Shown: positions 52,855 through 61,273 of the stretch, one piece after another
Layout of the letters: each line of letters begins with the position of its first letter
Numbering within the stretch: position 1 is the stretch's first letter
NCBI RefSeq assembly: GCF_900115975.1
Contig: NZ_FOYM01000015.1
Coordinates: 1-64,000 of the forward strand
Length of the DNA stretch: 64,000 nt
Direction: 5' to 3'
Source: Desulfoscipio geothermicus DSM 3669
GTDB lineage: Bacteria; Bacillota; Desulfotomaculia; Desulfotomaculales; Desulfallaceae
Program-made: the position numbers and the translations under genes
Notes under the pieces: model-generated
The model's input: only the letters and a program-made list of their open reading frames with translations
Told to the model about the DNA's origin: nothing
The model's database searches: none

Positions 52855-53031
52855 GTGCAGACCGGCACCGGAAAACATACTGTTTATGACATGGCAAACA
52901 ACAACGGAAGCACCGCATCGGCTGTGGCCGGCGGGCTTGCATCCGCCGCCCTGGCCTATTTCCGGCTCAACCTGATGCTGGTGGTGCTGGGAGGTATCGC
53001 CGGAGTTTACTTATGGAACATGCTAGTATAA
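52855..53031 (+). CDS. Small single-pass membrane protein
   Basis: A 58-residue frame from GTG 52855 behind AAAGGAG. The first 20 residues are polar (GTGKHTVYDMANNNGSTA); the rest forms one or two short hydrophobic helices (LASAALAYF and MLVVLGGIAGVYLW). No family recognised. It lies 87 bases after larC in the same direction and may belong to that operon, though the spacing allows an independent gene. Confidence 0.5.
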   Translation: MQTGTGKHTVYDMANNNGSTASAVAGGLASAALAYFRLNLMLVVLGGIAGVYLWNMLV

Positions 53032-53170
53032 GAAAGAGGGACCGCTTTTTTAAAAAACAGTCCCCATGATATGCTAAAAATTTTCATTTAGAAAAGGATT
53101 AAACATAAAAATATTTTCTTGACATATTACCTTAGCACTACCCAATTTCAACTTTATAAGACGCTGCAAA

Positions 53171-53193
53171 CCCCGCAGGAGAATCCTGCGGGG
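53171..53193 (-). terminator. Terminator of the tRNA cluster
   Basis: CCCCGCAGGA and TCCTGCGGGG form a perfect 10-bp stem around GAA, just after tRNA-Lys on the minus strand; TTTGC follows. Confidence 0.8.
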
Positions 53194-53200
53194 CTTGCTT

Positions 53201-53276
53201 TGGTGACCCATGATGGACTCGAACCATCGACACCCTGATTAAAAGTCAGGTGCTCTACCAACTGAGCTAATGGGTC
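53201..53276 (-). tRNA. tRNA-Lys (anticodon TTT)
   Basis: A 76-base cloverleaf with acceptor GACCCAT/ATGGGTC, discriminator A and encoded CCA. The anticodon stem-loop CTGACTTTTAATCAG gives TTT. The T-arm reads GATGGTTCGAGTCCATC. It is the last of three tRNAs transcribed on the minus strand. Confidence 0.97.
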
Positions 53277-53315
53277 AGGTTAGGCCGCTTTAGTGCGACC
53301 GTATATTTATTTGTT

Positions 53316-53390
53316 TGGCTGGGGCGGCTGGATTCGAACCAACGCATGACGAGTCCAAAGCCCGTTGCCTTACCGCTTGGCTACGCCCCA
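53316..53390 (-). tRNA. tRNA-Gln (anticodon TTG)
   Basis: A 75-base cloverleaf with acceptor TGGGGCG/CGCCCCA, discriminator G and encoded CCA. The U-A-type first pair is a tRNA-Gln feature. The anticodon loop CTTTGGA gives TTG. The T-arm contains GGTTCGAATCC. Confidence 0.97.
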
Positions 53391-53397
53391 GCGTAAG

Positions 53398-53475
53398 TGG
53401 GGTGGATGATGGGACTTGAACCCACGACCCCCAGAGCCACAATCTGGTACTCTAACCAGCTGAGCTACATCCACC
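53398..53475 (-). tRNA. tRNA-His (anticodon GTG)
   Basis: A cloverleaf with acceptor GTGGATG/CATCCAC, discriminator C, encoded CCA and the extra 5' G (G-1) at 53475 that marks tRNA-His. The anticodon loop TTGTGGC gives GTG. First tRNA of the cluster, about 40 bases after the promoter. Confidence 0.97.
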
Positions 53476-53514
53476 ACATCAATGCCAGGGGCTTTGGCCC
53501 CCGACGCAAGAATT

Positions 53515-53543
53515 ATCTTACCACACCCGGCATTTGAAGTCAA
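53515..53543 (-). promoter_or_regulatory. Promoter of the tRNA-His-Gln-Lys operon
   Basis: On the minus strand TTGACT (53538-53543) and TAAGAT (53515-53520) are 17 bases apart, and the first tRNA starts about 40 bases downstream. Confidence 0.8.
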
Positions 53544-53593
53544 TAAATATTTCAAGGTAATTTTACCCTGCCTGGTTGTCCCAGTCAAGAGTT

Positions 53594-54082
53594 TTACTCC
53601 CGATCCATGGCTTCTTTTAATTTGTTGTAGGTGACCTCCAACGCCTCCGAGATTACCCGAACGTCGCCCAGTACGGGCATAAAGTTGGTATCGCCGCCCC
53701 ACCGGGGCACAATGTGAATGTGAAAATGTCCCGGTATCCCGGCCCCTGCTATTTTGCCCAGGTTTACACCCACGTTAAAACCATCGGGATTGAAGGCACT
53801 GCGCATCAGCTTCACCATGCGCTGCGTGACGGAAAACAACTCCTGCATTTCGCCCGCATCCAGGTCCTCGATGTCACCCACATGCCGCCTGGGAGCGACC
53901 AGCAAATGACCGTTGTTATATGGGTATATATTTAGTATAACAAATACCTTTTCACCGCGATACAGCACATAATTCTCCCGGTCCTTCTCCACGGCGGCGT
54001 TTAATTTCTCACAAAATATACAGCCTGATCCGTGATCTTTACCGATATAAACGCCGCGCCACGGCGCCCAGAGCCTGTCCAT
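53594..54082 (-). CDS. HIT-family hydrolase/AP4A phosphorylase-like protein
   Basis: A 162-residue HIT protein. It has the Cys motif GCIFCEKL near the N-terminus, PYNNGHLLVAPRRH in the middle, and the catalytic histidine triad GHFHIHIVPRW at about residue 120. It likely acts on dinucleoside polyphosphates or AMP esters. The length and FNVGVNLGKIAGAGIPGHF match the Apa1/Ap4A phosphorylase-like branch. ATG 54082 follows GGGGGC. It is upstream of the tRNA operon on the same strand. Confidence 0.92.
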   Translation of the reverse strand: MDRLWAPWRGVYIGKDHGSGCIFCEKLNAAVEKDRENYVLYRGEKVFVILNIYPYNNGHLLVAPRRHVGDIEDLDAGEMQELFSVTQRMVKLMRSAFNPDGFNVGVNLGKIAGAGIPGHFHIHIVPRWGGDTNFMPVLGDVRVISEALEVTYNKLKEAMDRE

Positions 54083-54158
54083 GATTTTCGTGCCCCCTGT
54101 TGTTTTGCTTTATTTCTTTTATAGCAATTCTATGCTAACGGGGCAAATCCTGCCGGTT

Positions 54159-54839
54159 TTAGTTTCTTTGCCATACTTCCAGTTGCGGGTAGTATTTATA
54201 TGATTGGCCGTTCCCCTGTCCGAAATACTTAAACTGCACCAGATTGCCGCTGTTGTCAAAATGCATTTCACCCGACGCATCCCAGTGCGGGCAGGTCAAT
54301 TCATTGTATATAATAATGTGCCGCAGGCTGTCATTTTCATGCAGGAAAGCAATAAATTTATTTAAAACCCGGAGTGCGCGTTCCCGGTCCCGACCGTGAT
54401 CCCACTCTCCGTACTTATCCCGGCTCAACATGCCGCGTAAAAGTTGGGGGTGAAAAATAACAATATTACTGAATAAATCAGGCATAGTTATGACCGTGCC
54501 GCTTTGCCAGCCCGGCAAGTTCCCCACCTTGATCAAAGCTCGCTTCAATATGGCCAGCAGGCTCTCCCGCTCCACCACAGCGGCCAGACAATGCTCCCGG
54601 GAAACGGTCAGTTTATTTTCCATTTGCAAACGCCGGGCCTTTTTGCCCACCAGCTCCGCAACCGGAAAGTCGGGCTTGTCCCCGAAATAGGAAAATCTTT
54701 TTGACACGACCATACCGCGCATTACCCGCTCGGGTATCTCCATAAAAATATCGTCCAGCGTTATCCTTTCAATCATGTCAAAACCAAAATCACAGCCCAT
54801 TTCCATGCCGTCTTTGGTCACCCCTGCGATGTAATACAA
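54159..54839 (-). CDS. Hypothetical protein, 226 residues
   Basis: TTG 54839 is chosen because GGAGGTGAA lies 10 bases upstream; longer frames to 54920 precede it. The protein is mixed alpha/beta with LYYIAGVTKDGMEMGCDFGF, KLTVSREHCLAAVVERESLL and an aromatic C-terminus (FKYFGQGNGQSYKYYPQLEV). There is no signal peptide or membrane helix. No family is recognised. It lies 76 bases upstream of the HIT gene on the same strand and may be co-transcribed. Confidence 0.65.
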   Translation of the reverse strand: MYYIAGVTKDGMEMGCDFGFDMIERITLDDIFMEIPERVMRGMVVSKRFSYFGDKPDFPVAELVGKKARRLQMENKLTVSREHCLAAVVERESLLAILKRALIKVGNLPGWQSGTVITMPDLFSNIVIFHPQLLRGMLSRDKYGEWDHGRDRERALRVLNKFIAFLHENDSLRHIIIYNELTCPHWDASGEMHFDNSGNLVQFKYFGQGNGQSYKYYPQLEVWQRN

Positions 54840-54984
54840 GCTGTTCACCTCCACAATACCTATGATAAATGTTTTCATCGCAAGCAACAACGGGATTATA
54901 ATGTCGCATCGTGACTTCATTTAACGACGGCATAGACATAGTTTGCGCTGTCAAGTGAAAATTGCCGAAACCCGAAAAATAAAA

Positions 54985-55008
54985 ACCCATATCCCTATGG
55001 ACATGGGT
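54985..55008 (-). terminator. Terminator of the small ferredoxin gene
   Basis: On the minus strand ACCCATGTCC pairs with GGATATGGGT (one mismatch) around ATAG, followed by TTTTATTTTT. Confidence 0.88.
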
Positions 55009-55031
55009 CAGAAAGTATTGATTTGTGCTTT

Positions 55032-55220
55032 TTAGGATTCTTCAATGGAAATTGCGCCGTTGGGGCATACAGTTACACAGGTTTCACAGCCCAGGCAGTC
55101 GCTGGGATCGCCGGAAACAGCAGCCTTATCGCCATCCATTTCGAGGATGTCAGCCGGGCAGCCCTCTGTGCATTCGCCGCAACCTTCACACTTGTCAACA
55201 TCGATAGTTACTGTGAACAT
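55032..55220 (-). CDS. 2[4Fe-4S] ferredoxin
   Basis: A 62-residue clostridial-type ferredoxin with two complete motifs: CEGCGECTEGCP at residue 11 and CLGCETCVTVCP at residue 42. It is a small soluble electron carrier, and a plausible partner for the aldehyde oxidoreductases elsewhere in the window, though not linked to them. It is monocistronic with its own terminator; ATG 55220 follows GGGAGG. Confidence 0.95.
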   Translation of the reverse strand: MFTVTIDVDKCEGCGECTEGCPADILEMDGDKAAVSGDPSDCLGCETCVTVCPNGAISIEES

Positions 55221-55368
55221 ATTTTTTGCCTCCCTCTCCCTTTAAATTTACATGGGTTGTACCCCGATGACCCGGTCAATCATTGATTAACCAGTTATTT
55301 TTATTGTACAAAACCCGGACCGTTACGTCTATAGTAAATTTTACAAAATTACACTGGCGTAAAAAAAA

Positions 55369-55384
55369 CCTGCCAGAAGGCAGG
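55369..55384 (-). terminator. Terminator of the short SASP-like gene
   Basis: CCTGCC pairs with GGCAGG around TTCT on the minus strand and is followed by eight T. Confidence 0.88.
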
Positions 55385-55395
55385 AGATATAACAT

Positions 55396-55563
55396 TTAAA
55401 CCATGGTCTGTTCCATTCTTTTAATGGCCAGCTTTACAAAGTTACCGCAATTTTCTGAACTAACATAGCCGAAATACAGGCTGCCGCCGGGAATTACCTG
55501 ATCCGCCACACCCAATTCCCTGGCAAATTCGTATTTTGTTTTGTCGGAAAGATACTTGGCCAT
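55396..55563 (-). CDS. Very short alpha/beta-type SASP-like protein
   Basis: A 55-residue protein from ATG 55563 behind GGAGGG. KYEFARELGVAD matches the germination-protease site of alpha/beta SASPs (KYEIA-ELGV), and GYVSSENCGNFVKLAIKRME matches their DNA-binding block (GYLSSR-CG-VK-MI). It is some 20-30 residues shorter than normal and lacks the usual N-terminal NxLVPEA segment. It may be a reduced spore DNA-binding protein. It has its own terminator. Confidence 0.75.
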   Translation of the reverse strand: MAKYLSDKTKYEFARELGVADQVIPGGSLYFGYVSSENCGNFVKLAIKRMEQTMV

Positions 55564-55680
55564 TTTTCATCCCTCCGATCTTATTATCTGCCCGGAAACG
55601 GAATAAATACCGGTGAAAATCTGTTGCATTCTACAGTTTTTACATGAATTTTTTTAAAAAATTTTGCTTCACTTCACCCC

Positions 55681-56571
55681 CTACCTGATCCGGGCCGGCA
55701 AGTTCCGCCCCAACAGCCTTTCCAGGGAAGCGGTGCACTGCAAAACCCGCCGCAGGTCCATCCCCGTTTCTACGCCCATTTTATGCAGCATATGCACCAG
55801 ATCCCCGGTGGCCACATTGCCGGTGGCGCCGGGTATAAACGGGCAGCCGCCCAAGCCGCCCAGCGAACACTCCAGAATGGTGACCCCCGCCAGCACGCCG
55901 GCCAGGGCATTGGCCAGGCCCAGTCCCCGGGTATCATGCAGGTGCAGCGCCCAGTCAACCCCGGAGTAACGCTCTCCCACTTCCCCCGCCAGGTCATATA
56001 CCTGGCGGGGATTTCCCATTCCCGCCGTATCCGCCAGGGTAATTTCCCGAATGCCCGCCGCCACCATGCCCTCAATCACCCTGGCCACCGCATAGATACC
56101 GATGGCCCCCTGGTAAGGGCAGCCAAAAGCAGTGGCCACCGCACCGCGCACCCGCAAACGACCTTCCGCCAAGCGGCAGATTTCCACCAGTTCCGCCAAG
56201 GACTCGGCCACCGAACGGTTTAAGTTGGCCCGGTTGTGCGCCTCGCTGGCCGAAACCACCACCACGATTTCCCGCAAGGGTGTATGAAGCATTTCCAGGG
56301 CCCTTTGCATGCCTTTGACATTTCCCACCAGGGCGCTGATGGTCACACCGGGACCGGGGGCGCCAATACCCGCCAACACGGCCTCGGCGTCGGCGAGTTG
56401 GGGCACCGCCCGCGGGTGCACAAAGGAAGTGGCTTCTATAGCTGATATCCCCGCCCCGGTTAATTCCCTGATCAGGGCAATTTTCTTTTCTGTGGGCAGA
56501 ACGGTTTTTTCATTTTGCAACCCATCCCGCAGGCCCACCTCGCGTACCAATACCTTGCCGGGCCAGTGCAA
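55681..56571 (-). CDS. Hydroxymethylglutaryl-CoA lyase
   Basis: A 296-residue DRE-TIM lyase. VREVGLRDGLQNEKTVLPTE at the N-terminus, HLHDTRGLGLANALAGVLAG with metal histidines, and the signature SLGGLGGCPFIPGATGNVAT with the catalytic cysteine are all present. It splits HMG-CoA into acetoacetate and acetyl-CoA, the last leucine-degradation step. It starts with TTG after GGGGCGGGGA. It is the last gene of the operon that begins with the carboxyltransferase at 60328. Confidence 0.93.
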   Translation of the reverse strand: MHWPGKVLVREVGLRDGLQNEKTVLPTEKKIALIRELTGAGISAIEATSFVHPRAVPQLADAEAVLAGIGAPGPGVTISALVGNVKGMQRALEMLHTPLREIVVVVSASEAHNRANLNRSVAESLAELVEICRLAEGRLRVRGAVATAFGCPYQGAIGIYAVARVIEGMVAAGIREITLADTAGMGNPRQVYDLAGEVGERYSGVDWALHLHDTRGLGLANALAGVLAGVTILECSLGGLGGCPFIPGATGNVATGDLVHMLHKMGVETGMDLRRVLQCTASLERLLGRNLPARIR

Positions 56572-56654
56572 TTTCCCCGCCCCCTTTATTAGTTCAGTCG
56601 CCGGTCGCCGGTAAAAAATCCGGTAAAAAATATTATATCAGAAGCAATTTTGCC

Positions 56655-57671
56655 TTAAAAACCTGTGGGCTCCTTGGGTATACGACCGGTTCTGATGCAC
56701 TCGCTGCGCAGGCGGCGACCGAGAATTTTTTCCACCATGCGGCCGATTTCCAGCACCCGGTCTGCGTTTACACCGGTATCAATACCCATTTCGTCCATCA
56801 TTACCACCATATCTTCCGTGGATACCAGCCCCACAATGTTGGGATCCTGGTAGTAGTAGGCGCCGGTGCCGGCCACCGGACAGCCGTCTACAAAATTGGC
56901 GGGCTGGCCGCCGGTGCCGCCCATGGTGCTTTCGAACCGGGTAATACCGGCCTGCAATGCCGCCAGCACATTGGCCAGCCCCCAGCCCCGGGTAACGTGG
57001 AAGTGCGCAACGTGCAGGTCGGGATTGGGCAGGGCGTCCAGGATCATGGAAAAATACTCGTAAACTTTATTGGGCGGCGCCGAGCCGTCATGGTCGGCGT
57101 GCTCAATGTCATCGGCCCCCAGTTCCAGGTAGTGCCTGGTAAACTCCACCGCTTTTTTCAGTTCGGTGGGCCCTTCGATGGGACAGCCCCAGATGGTGCT
57201 GACCGTGCCGTTCACTTTAATACCGGCGTCGTGCGCTTTTTTGATGGATTCTTCGGTCATTTTCCAGTATCCCTTATGGTCGAGGCCGGAGTTCTTATAC
57301 ATGTGCGACGGAGATGTGGACACCATTTGCAAAATACGGGTGGGACCGTGCCCTTTCTTTTTCAATTCAACGGCCCGGTCCACCGCTTTTTCCCTGATAC
57401 AAATGGCGGTGAGCTCGACACCATCCAGTTTATCCTTGACCCTTTTGGAATTATACAATCTATAAAACAGTTCGTCGGCATCGGCAAACTGGGGCATGCC
57501 CCGGGGGTTACCCAGATTGGTAACCTCAATTTCCTTGAAGCCAGCCAAGATTAACTCTTCCAGGACCCACAACTTGGCGTTGGTGGGAATGGTTTTTTCT
57601 TCGTGCTGAAACCCGTCCCGCACAGTGATTTCCCCGATCCGCACTTTCTTGGGATATTTTAATTCAAACAC
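56655..57671 (-). CDS. Second HMG-CoA-lyase-family enzyme
   Basis: A 338-residue DRE-TIM protein related to HMG-CoA lyase but diverged. RIGEITVRDGFQHEEKTIPT, AHFHVTRGWGLANVLAALQA and STMGGTGGQPANFVDGCPVA keep the metal and catalytic-loop positions. DHDGSAPPNKVYEYF and the long C-terminus differ from the neighbour at 55681. It may use a related hydroxyacyl-CoA. GTG 57671 follows GGGAGG. It lies between the repeat at 57715 and the true lyase. Confidence 0.82.
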   Translation of the reverse strand: MFELKYPKKVRIGEITVRDGFQHEEKTIPTNAKLWVLEELILAGFKEIEVTNLGNPRGMPQFADADELFYRLYNSKRVKDKLDGVELTAICIREKAVDRAVELKKKGHGPTRILQMVSTSPSHMYKNSGLDHKGYWKMTEESIKKAHDAGIKVNGTVSTIWGCPIEGPTELKKAVEFTRHYLELGADDIEHADHDGSAPPNKVYEYFSMILDALPNPDLHVAHFHVTRGWGLANVLAALQAGITRFESTMGGTGGQPANFVDGCPVAGTGAYYYQDPNIVGLVSTEDMVVMMDEMGIDTGVNADRVLEIGRMVEKILGRRLRSECIRTGRIPKEPTGF

Positions 57672-57714
57672 GGCTAAACCTCCCATTCATTCTTTTTAAG
57701 ATAGCATCGTCTTT

Positions 57715-57861
57715 GCGGTTTCGGTGGTCTCTGCTACGCTTGCGAATCTCCGCGCCGACGGGACTTTGGCTCGCTTCGGACCGCCGAGCCGTTAACCTCA
57801 GCTTCGCCAAGTCCCGTTACCGTCGCTCCGATACATCACTTGCAGAGACCACTGAACCCGC
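57715..57861. repeat. 147-bp long-hairpin repeat element
   Basis: The ends GCGGTTTCGGTGGTCTCTGC (57715-57734) and GCAGAGACCACTGAACCCGC (57842-57861) are inverted with two mismatches. Inside, GACGGGACTTTGGC (57757-57770) pairs with GCCAAGTCCCGT (57806-57817). The whole element can fold into one long imperfect hairpin. It separates the enoyl-CoA hydratase gene from the second lyase. It is probably a MITE-like element; no second copy is in the window. Confidence 0.75.
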
Positions 57862-57909
57862 CGCTTTTTCTTCTCCCGCCAGTGCTTCCTCTTACATGCT
57901 GCGTCGGCC

Positions 57910-58692
57910 CTATCTTCCTTTATAAACCGGCTTGCGTTTTTCGTTAAAGGCCAGCAATCCCTCGTCCCGGTCTTCGGTGGCCAGGCAAACCAGGTGGCAA
58001 TCCGCTTCCAGGGCCAGGGCGGTGTGCAGTTCCAGTTCCACGCCCAGGTTAATAGCCTTTTTAGCCTGCCGCAGGGCGATGGGGCCGTTTTTGGTGATTT
58101 CCAGCATGATTTCCATGGTCTTTTCCATCAAGTTATCCGCCGGTACAACGTAATTGGCCAGCCCCAGTTCGTAAGCCTCCCGGGCGCTGATCTTCCGCCC
58201 GGTGAAAATGAGTTCCTTGGCCCGGTTGCGCCCGATCGCCCGGGGCAGAAGCTGGGTGCCGCCGCCACCGGGAATCACGGCGAGACCCACCTCGGGCAAA
58301 CCAAAGGTGGCCTTTTCCGAGGCAATGATAAAATCGCAGCACAGGGCAAATTCAGTGCCTCCGCCCAGGGCGAATCCGTTTACCGCGGCCACCAGCGGCT
58401 TGGAGAATTCCGCCATTGCGGTAAAGGCGCGCACGAATAAAGCCCGCTGTTTCCGCATCTGGTCCTTGGTCATGTTTTTTCTTTCCTTTAAATCGGCTCC
58501 CACGCAAAAAGCCCGGTCGCCTTCGCCGGTCAGCACCGCGGCAAAGATTTCATCGTCCTGCTCCATTTCATCCAGGCAAGCCAGGATATCCCGGGCCATT
58601 TGGGTGCTCAGGGCATTCAAGGCTTGGGGACGGTTAAAGGCCATGACGGCGACATGCCCTTCCCGAGTTAGCTTGATGGTTTCATATTCCAT
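57910..58692 (-). CDS. Enoyl-CoA hydratase, probably methylglutaconyl-CoA hydratase
   Basis: A 260-residue crotonase. It has RAFCVGADLKERKNM, the oxyanion region VNGFALGGGTEFALCCDFII and the catalytic GLPEVGLAVIPGGGGTQLLP. ATG follows AGGGAGTG. Crotonases with a DLKERK stretch next to a carboxyltransferase and HMG-CoA lyase usually hydrate 3-methylglutaconyl-CoA, so the context decides the call. A plain enoyl-CoA hydratase remains possible. Confidence 0.88.
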   Translation of the reverse strand: MEYETIKLTREGHVAVMAFNRPQALNALSTQMARDILACLDEMEQDDEIFAAVLTGEGDRAFCVGADLKERKNMTKDQMRKQRALFVRAFTAMAEFSKPLVAAVNGFALGGGTEFALCCDFIIASEKATFGLPEVGLAVIPGGGGTQLLPRAIGRNRAKELIFTGRKISAREAYELGLANYVVPADNLMEKTMEIMLEITKNGPIALRQAKKAINLGVELELHTALALEADCHLVCLATEDRDEGLLAFNEKRKPVYKGR

Positions 58693-58780
58693 TCACCATC
58701 ACTCCCTTCAAACATATTAAGATAAAACCAATATCCATAATGTCTGTTACCGGCGGATACCGACCACCGACCACTGACGA

Positions 58781-60328
58781 CTACACCGGATAAACCGGGT
58801 GCTTGCGTTCAGTGAATGTCTTGGTCTTGGATTCGTACAGGGCAAACCGGGTGATCAGCTCATCCCGCAGTTCGGTCCCACTAACTACGTGATCAACCAC
58901 CAATTCCGACGCCAGCCGGTAAATATCCACGTCCCTGGCGTACTCTTCCCGTTTCTGCCGGACAAAGGCCGGTCTTTCTTCGGGCGGCAGCGCCATAATT
59001 TTGTTTTCGTAGACGGCGTTAACCGCAGCCTGGGGACCCATCACGGCTATCATGGCCGTGGGCAGGGCCATGCAGCAATCGGGTTCAAAGGCGGGCCCGC
59101 ACATGGCGTACAGCCCCGCGCCGTATGCCTTGCGCACCACCACGGAAACCTTGGGCACCGTGGCCTGGGACATGGCCGAAATCATTTTGGCCCCGTGCCG
59201 GATAATCCCTTGGCGCTCCACCGCCGAGCCGATCATGAATCCCGGCACATCCATCAAGAACAACAGAGGGATGTTGAAGGCGTCGCACAGGTTCATGAAG
59301 CGGGCGGCCTTATCCGCCGAATCAACAAACAATACCCCGCCTTTAACCGTTGACTGGTTGGCTAAAATACCCACCGCTCGACCGCCGATCCGGGCCAGCC
59401 CGGTGATCAATTCCGGGGCGAAAAGTTTTTTGATTTCAAACCAGCTGTCCCGGTCGATAATCCGGTTGATCACTTCGTACATGTCAAAGGCCTGGTTCTC
59501 TTCCGCGGGCACAATTTCCTCAATATCGCGCCCCTCGGCGGGAGGTTGCGCTTCAATAAGCGGAGTTTTTTCCCGGTAGTTCTGGGGGAAATAGGTGAGA
59601 TAACGGCGACAGGCCTCAATGGCCTCCTTTTCCGTGGCCGCCAGCAGGTCGCCACAACCGCTGACGGAGCAGTGCATCCGGGCCCCGCCCATTTCTTCCA
59701 GGGTGACCTTTTCAAATATCACCATTTCGGCCATCCGGGGCGAACCCAGGTACATGCTGGCGTTGCCGTCCACCATGAACACCACGTCGCAAAACGCCGG
59801 GATATAGGCGCCGCCTGCCGCCGAAGGCCCGAACAACAAACATATTTGCGGGATCATACCCGACATTTTTACCTCGTTGTAAAAAATACGCCCCGCGCCC
59901 CGGCGGCCCGGGAACATTTCAATCTGGTCCGTAATCCTGGCCCCGGCGGAGTCCACCAGGTAAAGCATGGGCACCTGCATATCGATGGCTGTTTCCTGGA
60001 TGCGGATGATTTTTTCCACCGTACGCCAGCCCCAGGAGCCGGCTTTTACCGTAGAATCATTGGCCATCACGCACACGGTGCGCCCGTGTATTTTACCCAC
60101 CGCCGTAACCACGCCGTCAGCGGGCAACCCTTCCGCCAGGTTGTTGGCCCACAGCCCGTCTTCCACTTTGATGGAACCGGGGTCCAACAAAAGCTCCAGC
60201 CGTTCCCGGGCAAACATTTTGCCCTTTTTGGCGTTGCTCTCGTGATACTTGGGAGCCCCGCCCCTCTTGACAAAGGTTTCTTTTTCTTTCAACTCCAGGT
60301 CCAGATCCCGTAAATTTTTATCATTCAT
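58781..60328 (-). CDS. Acyl-CoA carboxylase carboxyltransferase subunit (methylcrotonyl-CoA carboxylase beta type)
   Basis: A 515-residue carboxyltransferase with the two crotonase-like halves: N-terminal (AKKGKMFARERLELLLDPGS; LLFGPSAAGGAYIPAFCDVV) and C-terminal (GVLFVDSADKAARFMNLCDA; VVVRKAYGAGLYAMCGPAFE). It transfers carboxyl from biotin to an acyl-CoA. With hydratase and HMG-CoA lyase downstream it fits methylcrotonyl-CoA carboxylase beta. No biotin carboxylase or biotin-carrier gene is in the window, so partners must be elsewhere or the protein belongs to a decarboxylase complex. Confidence 0.9.
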   Translation of the reverse strand: MNDKNLRDLDLELKEKETFVKRGGAPKYHESNAKKGKMFARERLELLLDPGSIKVEDGLWANNLAEGLPADGVVTAVGKIHGRTVCVMANDSTVKAGSWGWRTVEKIIRIQETAIDMQVPMLYLVDSAGARITDQIEMFPGRRGAGRIFYNEVKMSGMIPQICLLFGPSAAGGAYIPAFCDVVFMVDGNASMYLGSPRMAEMVIFEKVTLEEMGGARMHCSVSGCGDLLAATEKEAIEACRRYLTYFPQNYREKTPLIEAQPPAEGRDIEEIVPAEENQAFDMYEVINRIIDRDSWFEIKKLFAPELITGLARIGGRAVGILANQSTVKGGVLFVDSADKAARFMNLCDAFNIPLLFLMDVPGFMIGSAVERQGIIRHGAKMISAMSQATVPKVSVVVRKAYGAGLYAMCGPAFEPDCCMALPTAMIAVMGPQAAVNAVYENKIMALPPEERPAFVRQKREEYARDVDIYRLASELVVDHVVSGTELRDELITRFALYESKTKTFTERKHPVYPV

Positions 60329-60611
60329 ACTGTTTCATCTCCCAACTTTCATGTTAATCTTCTTTTACATTCATAAATAGTTGAAAATTTAGACTTTTTA
60401 AAAATTTTATGCGCCAAACCGCTTTTATCTCACGGGTTACAAGGTTTTAGGAGTCAATCACCCCCTGCGTGCATCTCCAAAAATTATCAAAAACTATTTA
60501 TTGAATATTTAAAATTGCAAGAACAATACCAGATTAACTAAACCTGTTATAATGCCTAAACCCTTGCAATTTACCGCATAACAGCCCCGGAAAAAACCAG
60601 GGCAGCAAAAA

Positions 60612-60644
60612 GCCGGTCATAAACCCAAAGGTTATAACCGGCTG
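60612..60644 (-). terminator. Terminator of the DUF6125 gene
   Basis: AGCCGGTTATAA pairs with TTATGACCGGCT (one mismatch) around CCTTTGGG on the minus strand, followed by TTTTTGC. The rest of the 60329-60611 gap is AT-rich with no feature apart from the presumed promoter of the carboxyltransferase operon. Confidence 0.85.
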
Positions 60645-60675
60645 TTAACATATAGTGAAACCTTTGTTTACACCG

Positions 60676-61197
60676 TCATTCTTGCAAGGTAAACTCCCAT
60701 GCACAATAACAACCCTGCTCAGGTTCATCCGGCGGGCAACAGATGCACCGGGTAGTGATGCGGGAGTCGATGGCCCGGGCAAAGCCGCTGTATTCCACCA
60801 GTCCCACCGGCTTGCACGGGAAAAAGGGCATATTTTTACGCTCCCGGGCGGACTGCACCCGGCAATCCACCATCCGGAAAACCAGCTTGTCAGACCCAAC
60901 GCGAATAATTTCCTGTTTGTTAAGAAACGCATACAACCTGAATTTCAAAGCCAGCTCCAGTGCTTCCAGCCCGCCCTGTTCCGGCAAACCCAGGAACTGC
61001 TTGATCCGGTTTGCTTCAATAACGGTAAACTTCTCCCAGGCCGCAGCGTCCGCCTCAATGGCAGCGTCCATGCCGTATTTTTTCTCCACCGCCTGGAACC
61101 ACAGCCCGTCGTGGGCCAGCCAGCGCTTACTCAGGCTGCCCACAAATTCAATCAGCTGCTCCTTGCTGAGATCATTGATGTCTTTGATCGGTTGCAA
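60676..61197 (-). CDS. DUF6125 family protein
   Basis: A 173-residue protein. The N-terminal half is helical (LSKEQLIEFVGSLSKRWLAH; AAWEKFTVIEANRIKQFLGL) and the C-terminal half holds conserved cysteines (RMVDCRVQSARERK, RCICCPPDEPEQGCYCAWEF) that may bind a metal or cluster. TTG 61197 has GGAGGG 6 bases upstream; ATG 61203 would sit directly on that site. The family is found in anaerobes and its function is unknown. Confidence 0.75.
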   Translation of the reverse strand: MQPIKDINDLSKEQLIEFVGSLSKRWLAHDGLWFQAVEKKYGMDAAIEADAAAWEKFTVIEANRIKQFLGLPEQGGLEALELALKFRLYAFLNKQEIIRVGSDKLVFRMVDCRVQSARERKNMPFFPCKPVGLVEYSGFARAIDSRITTRCICCPPDEPEQGCYCAWEFTLQE

Positions 61198-61273
61198 AAC
61201 CATCCCTCCGTTTCATTTATACATTAAATTAAGCAAATATTATACCAGCATTAATATTTTGGGGCACCAAAAT

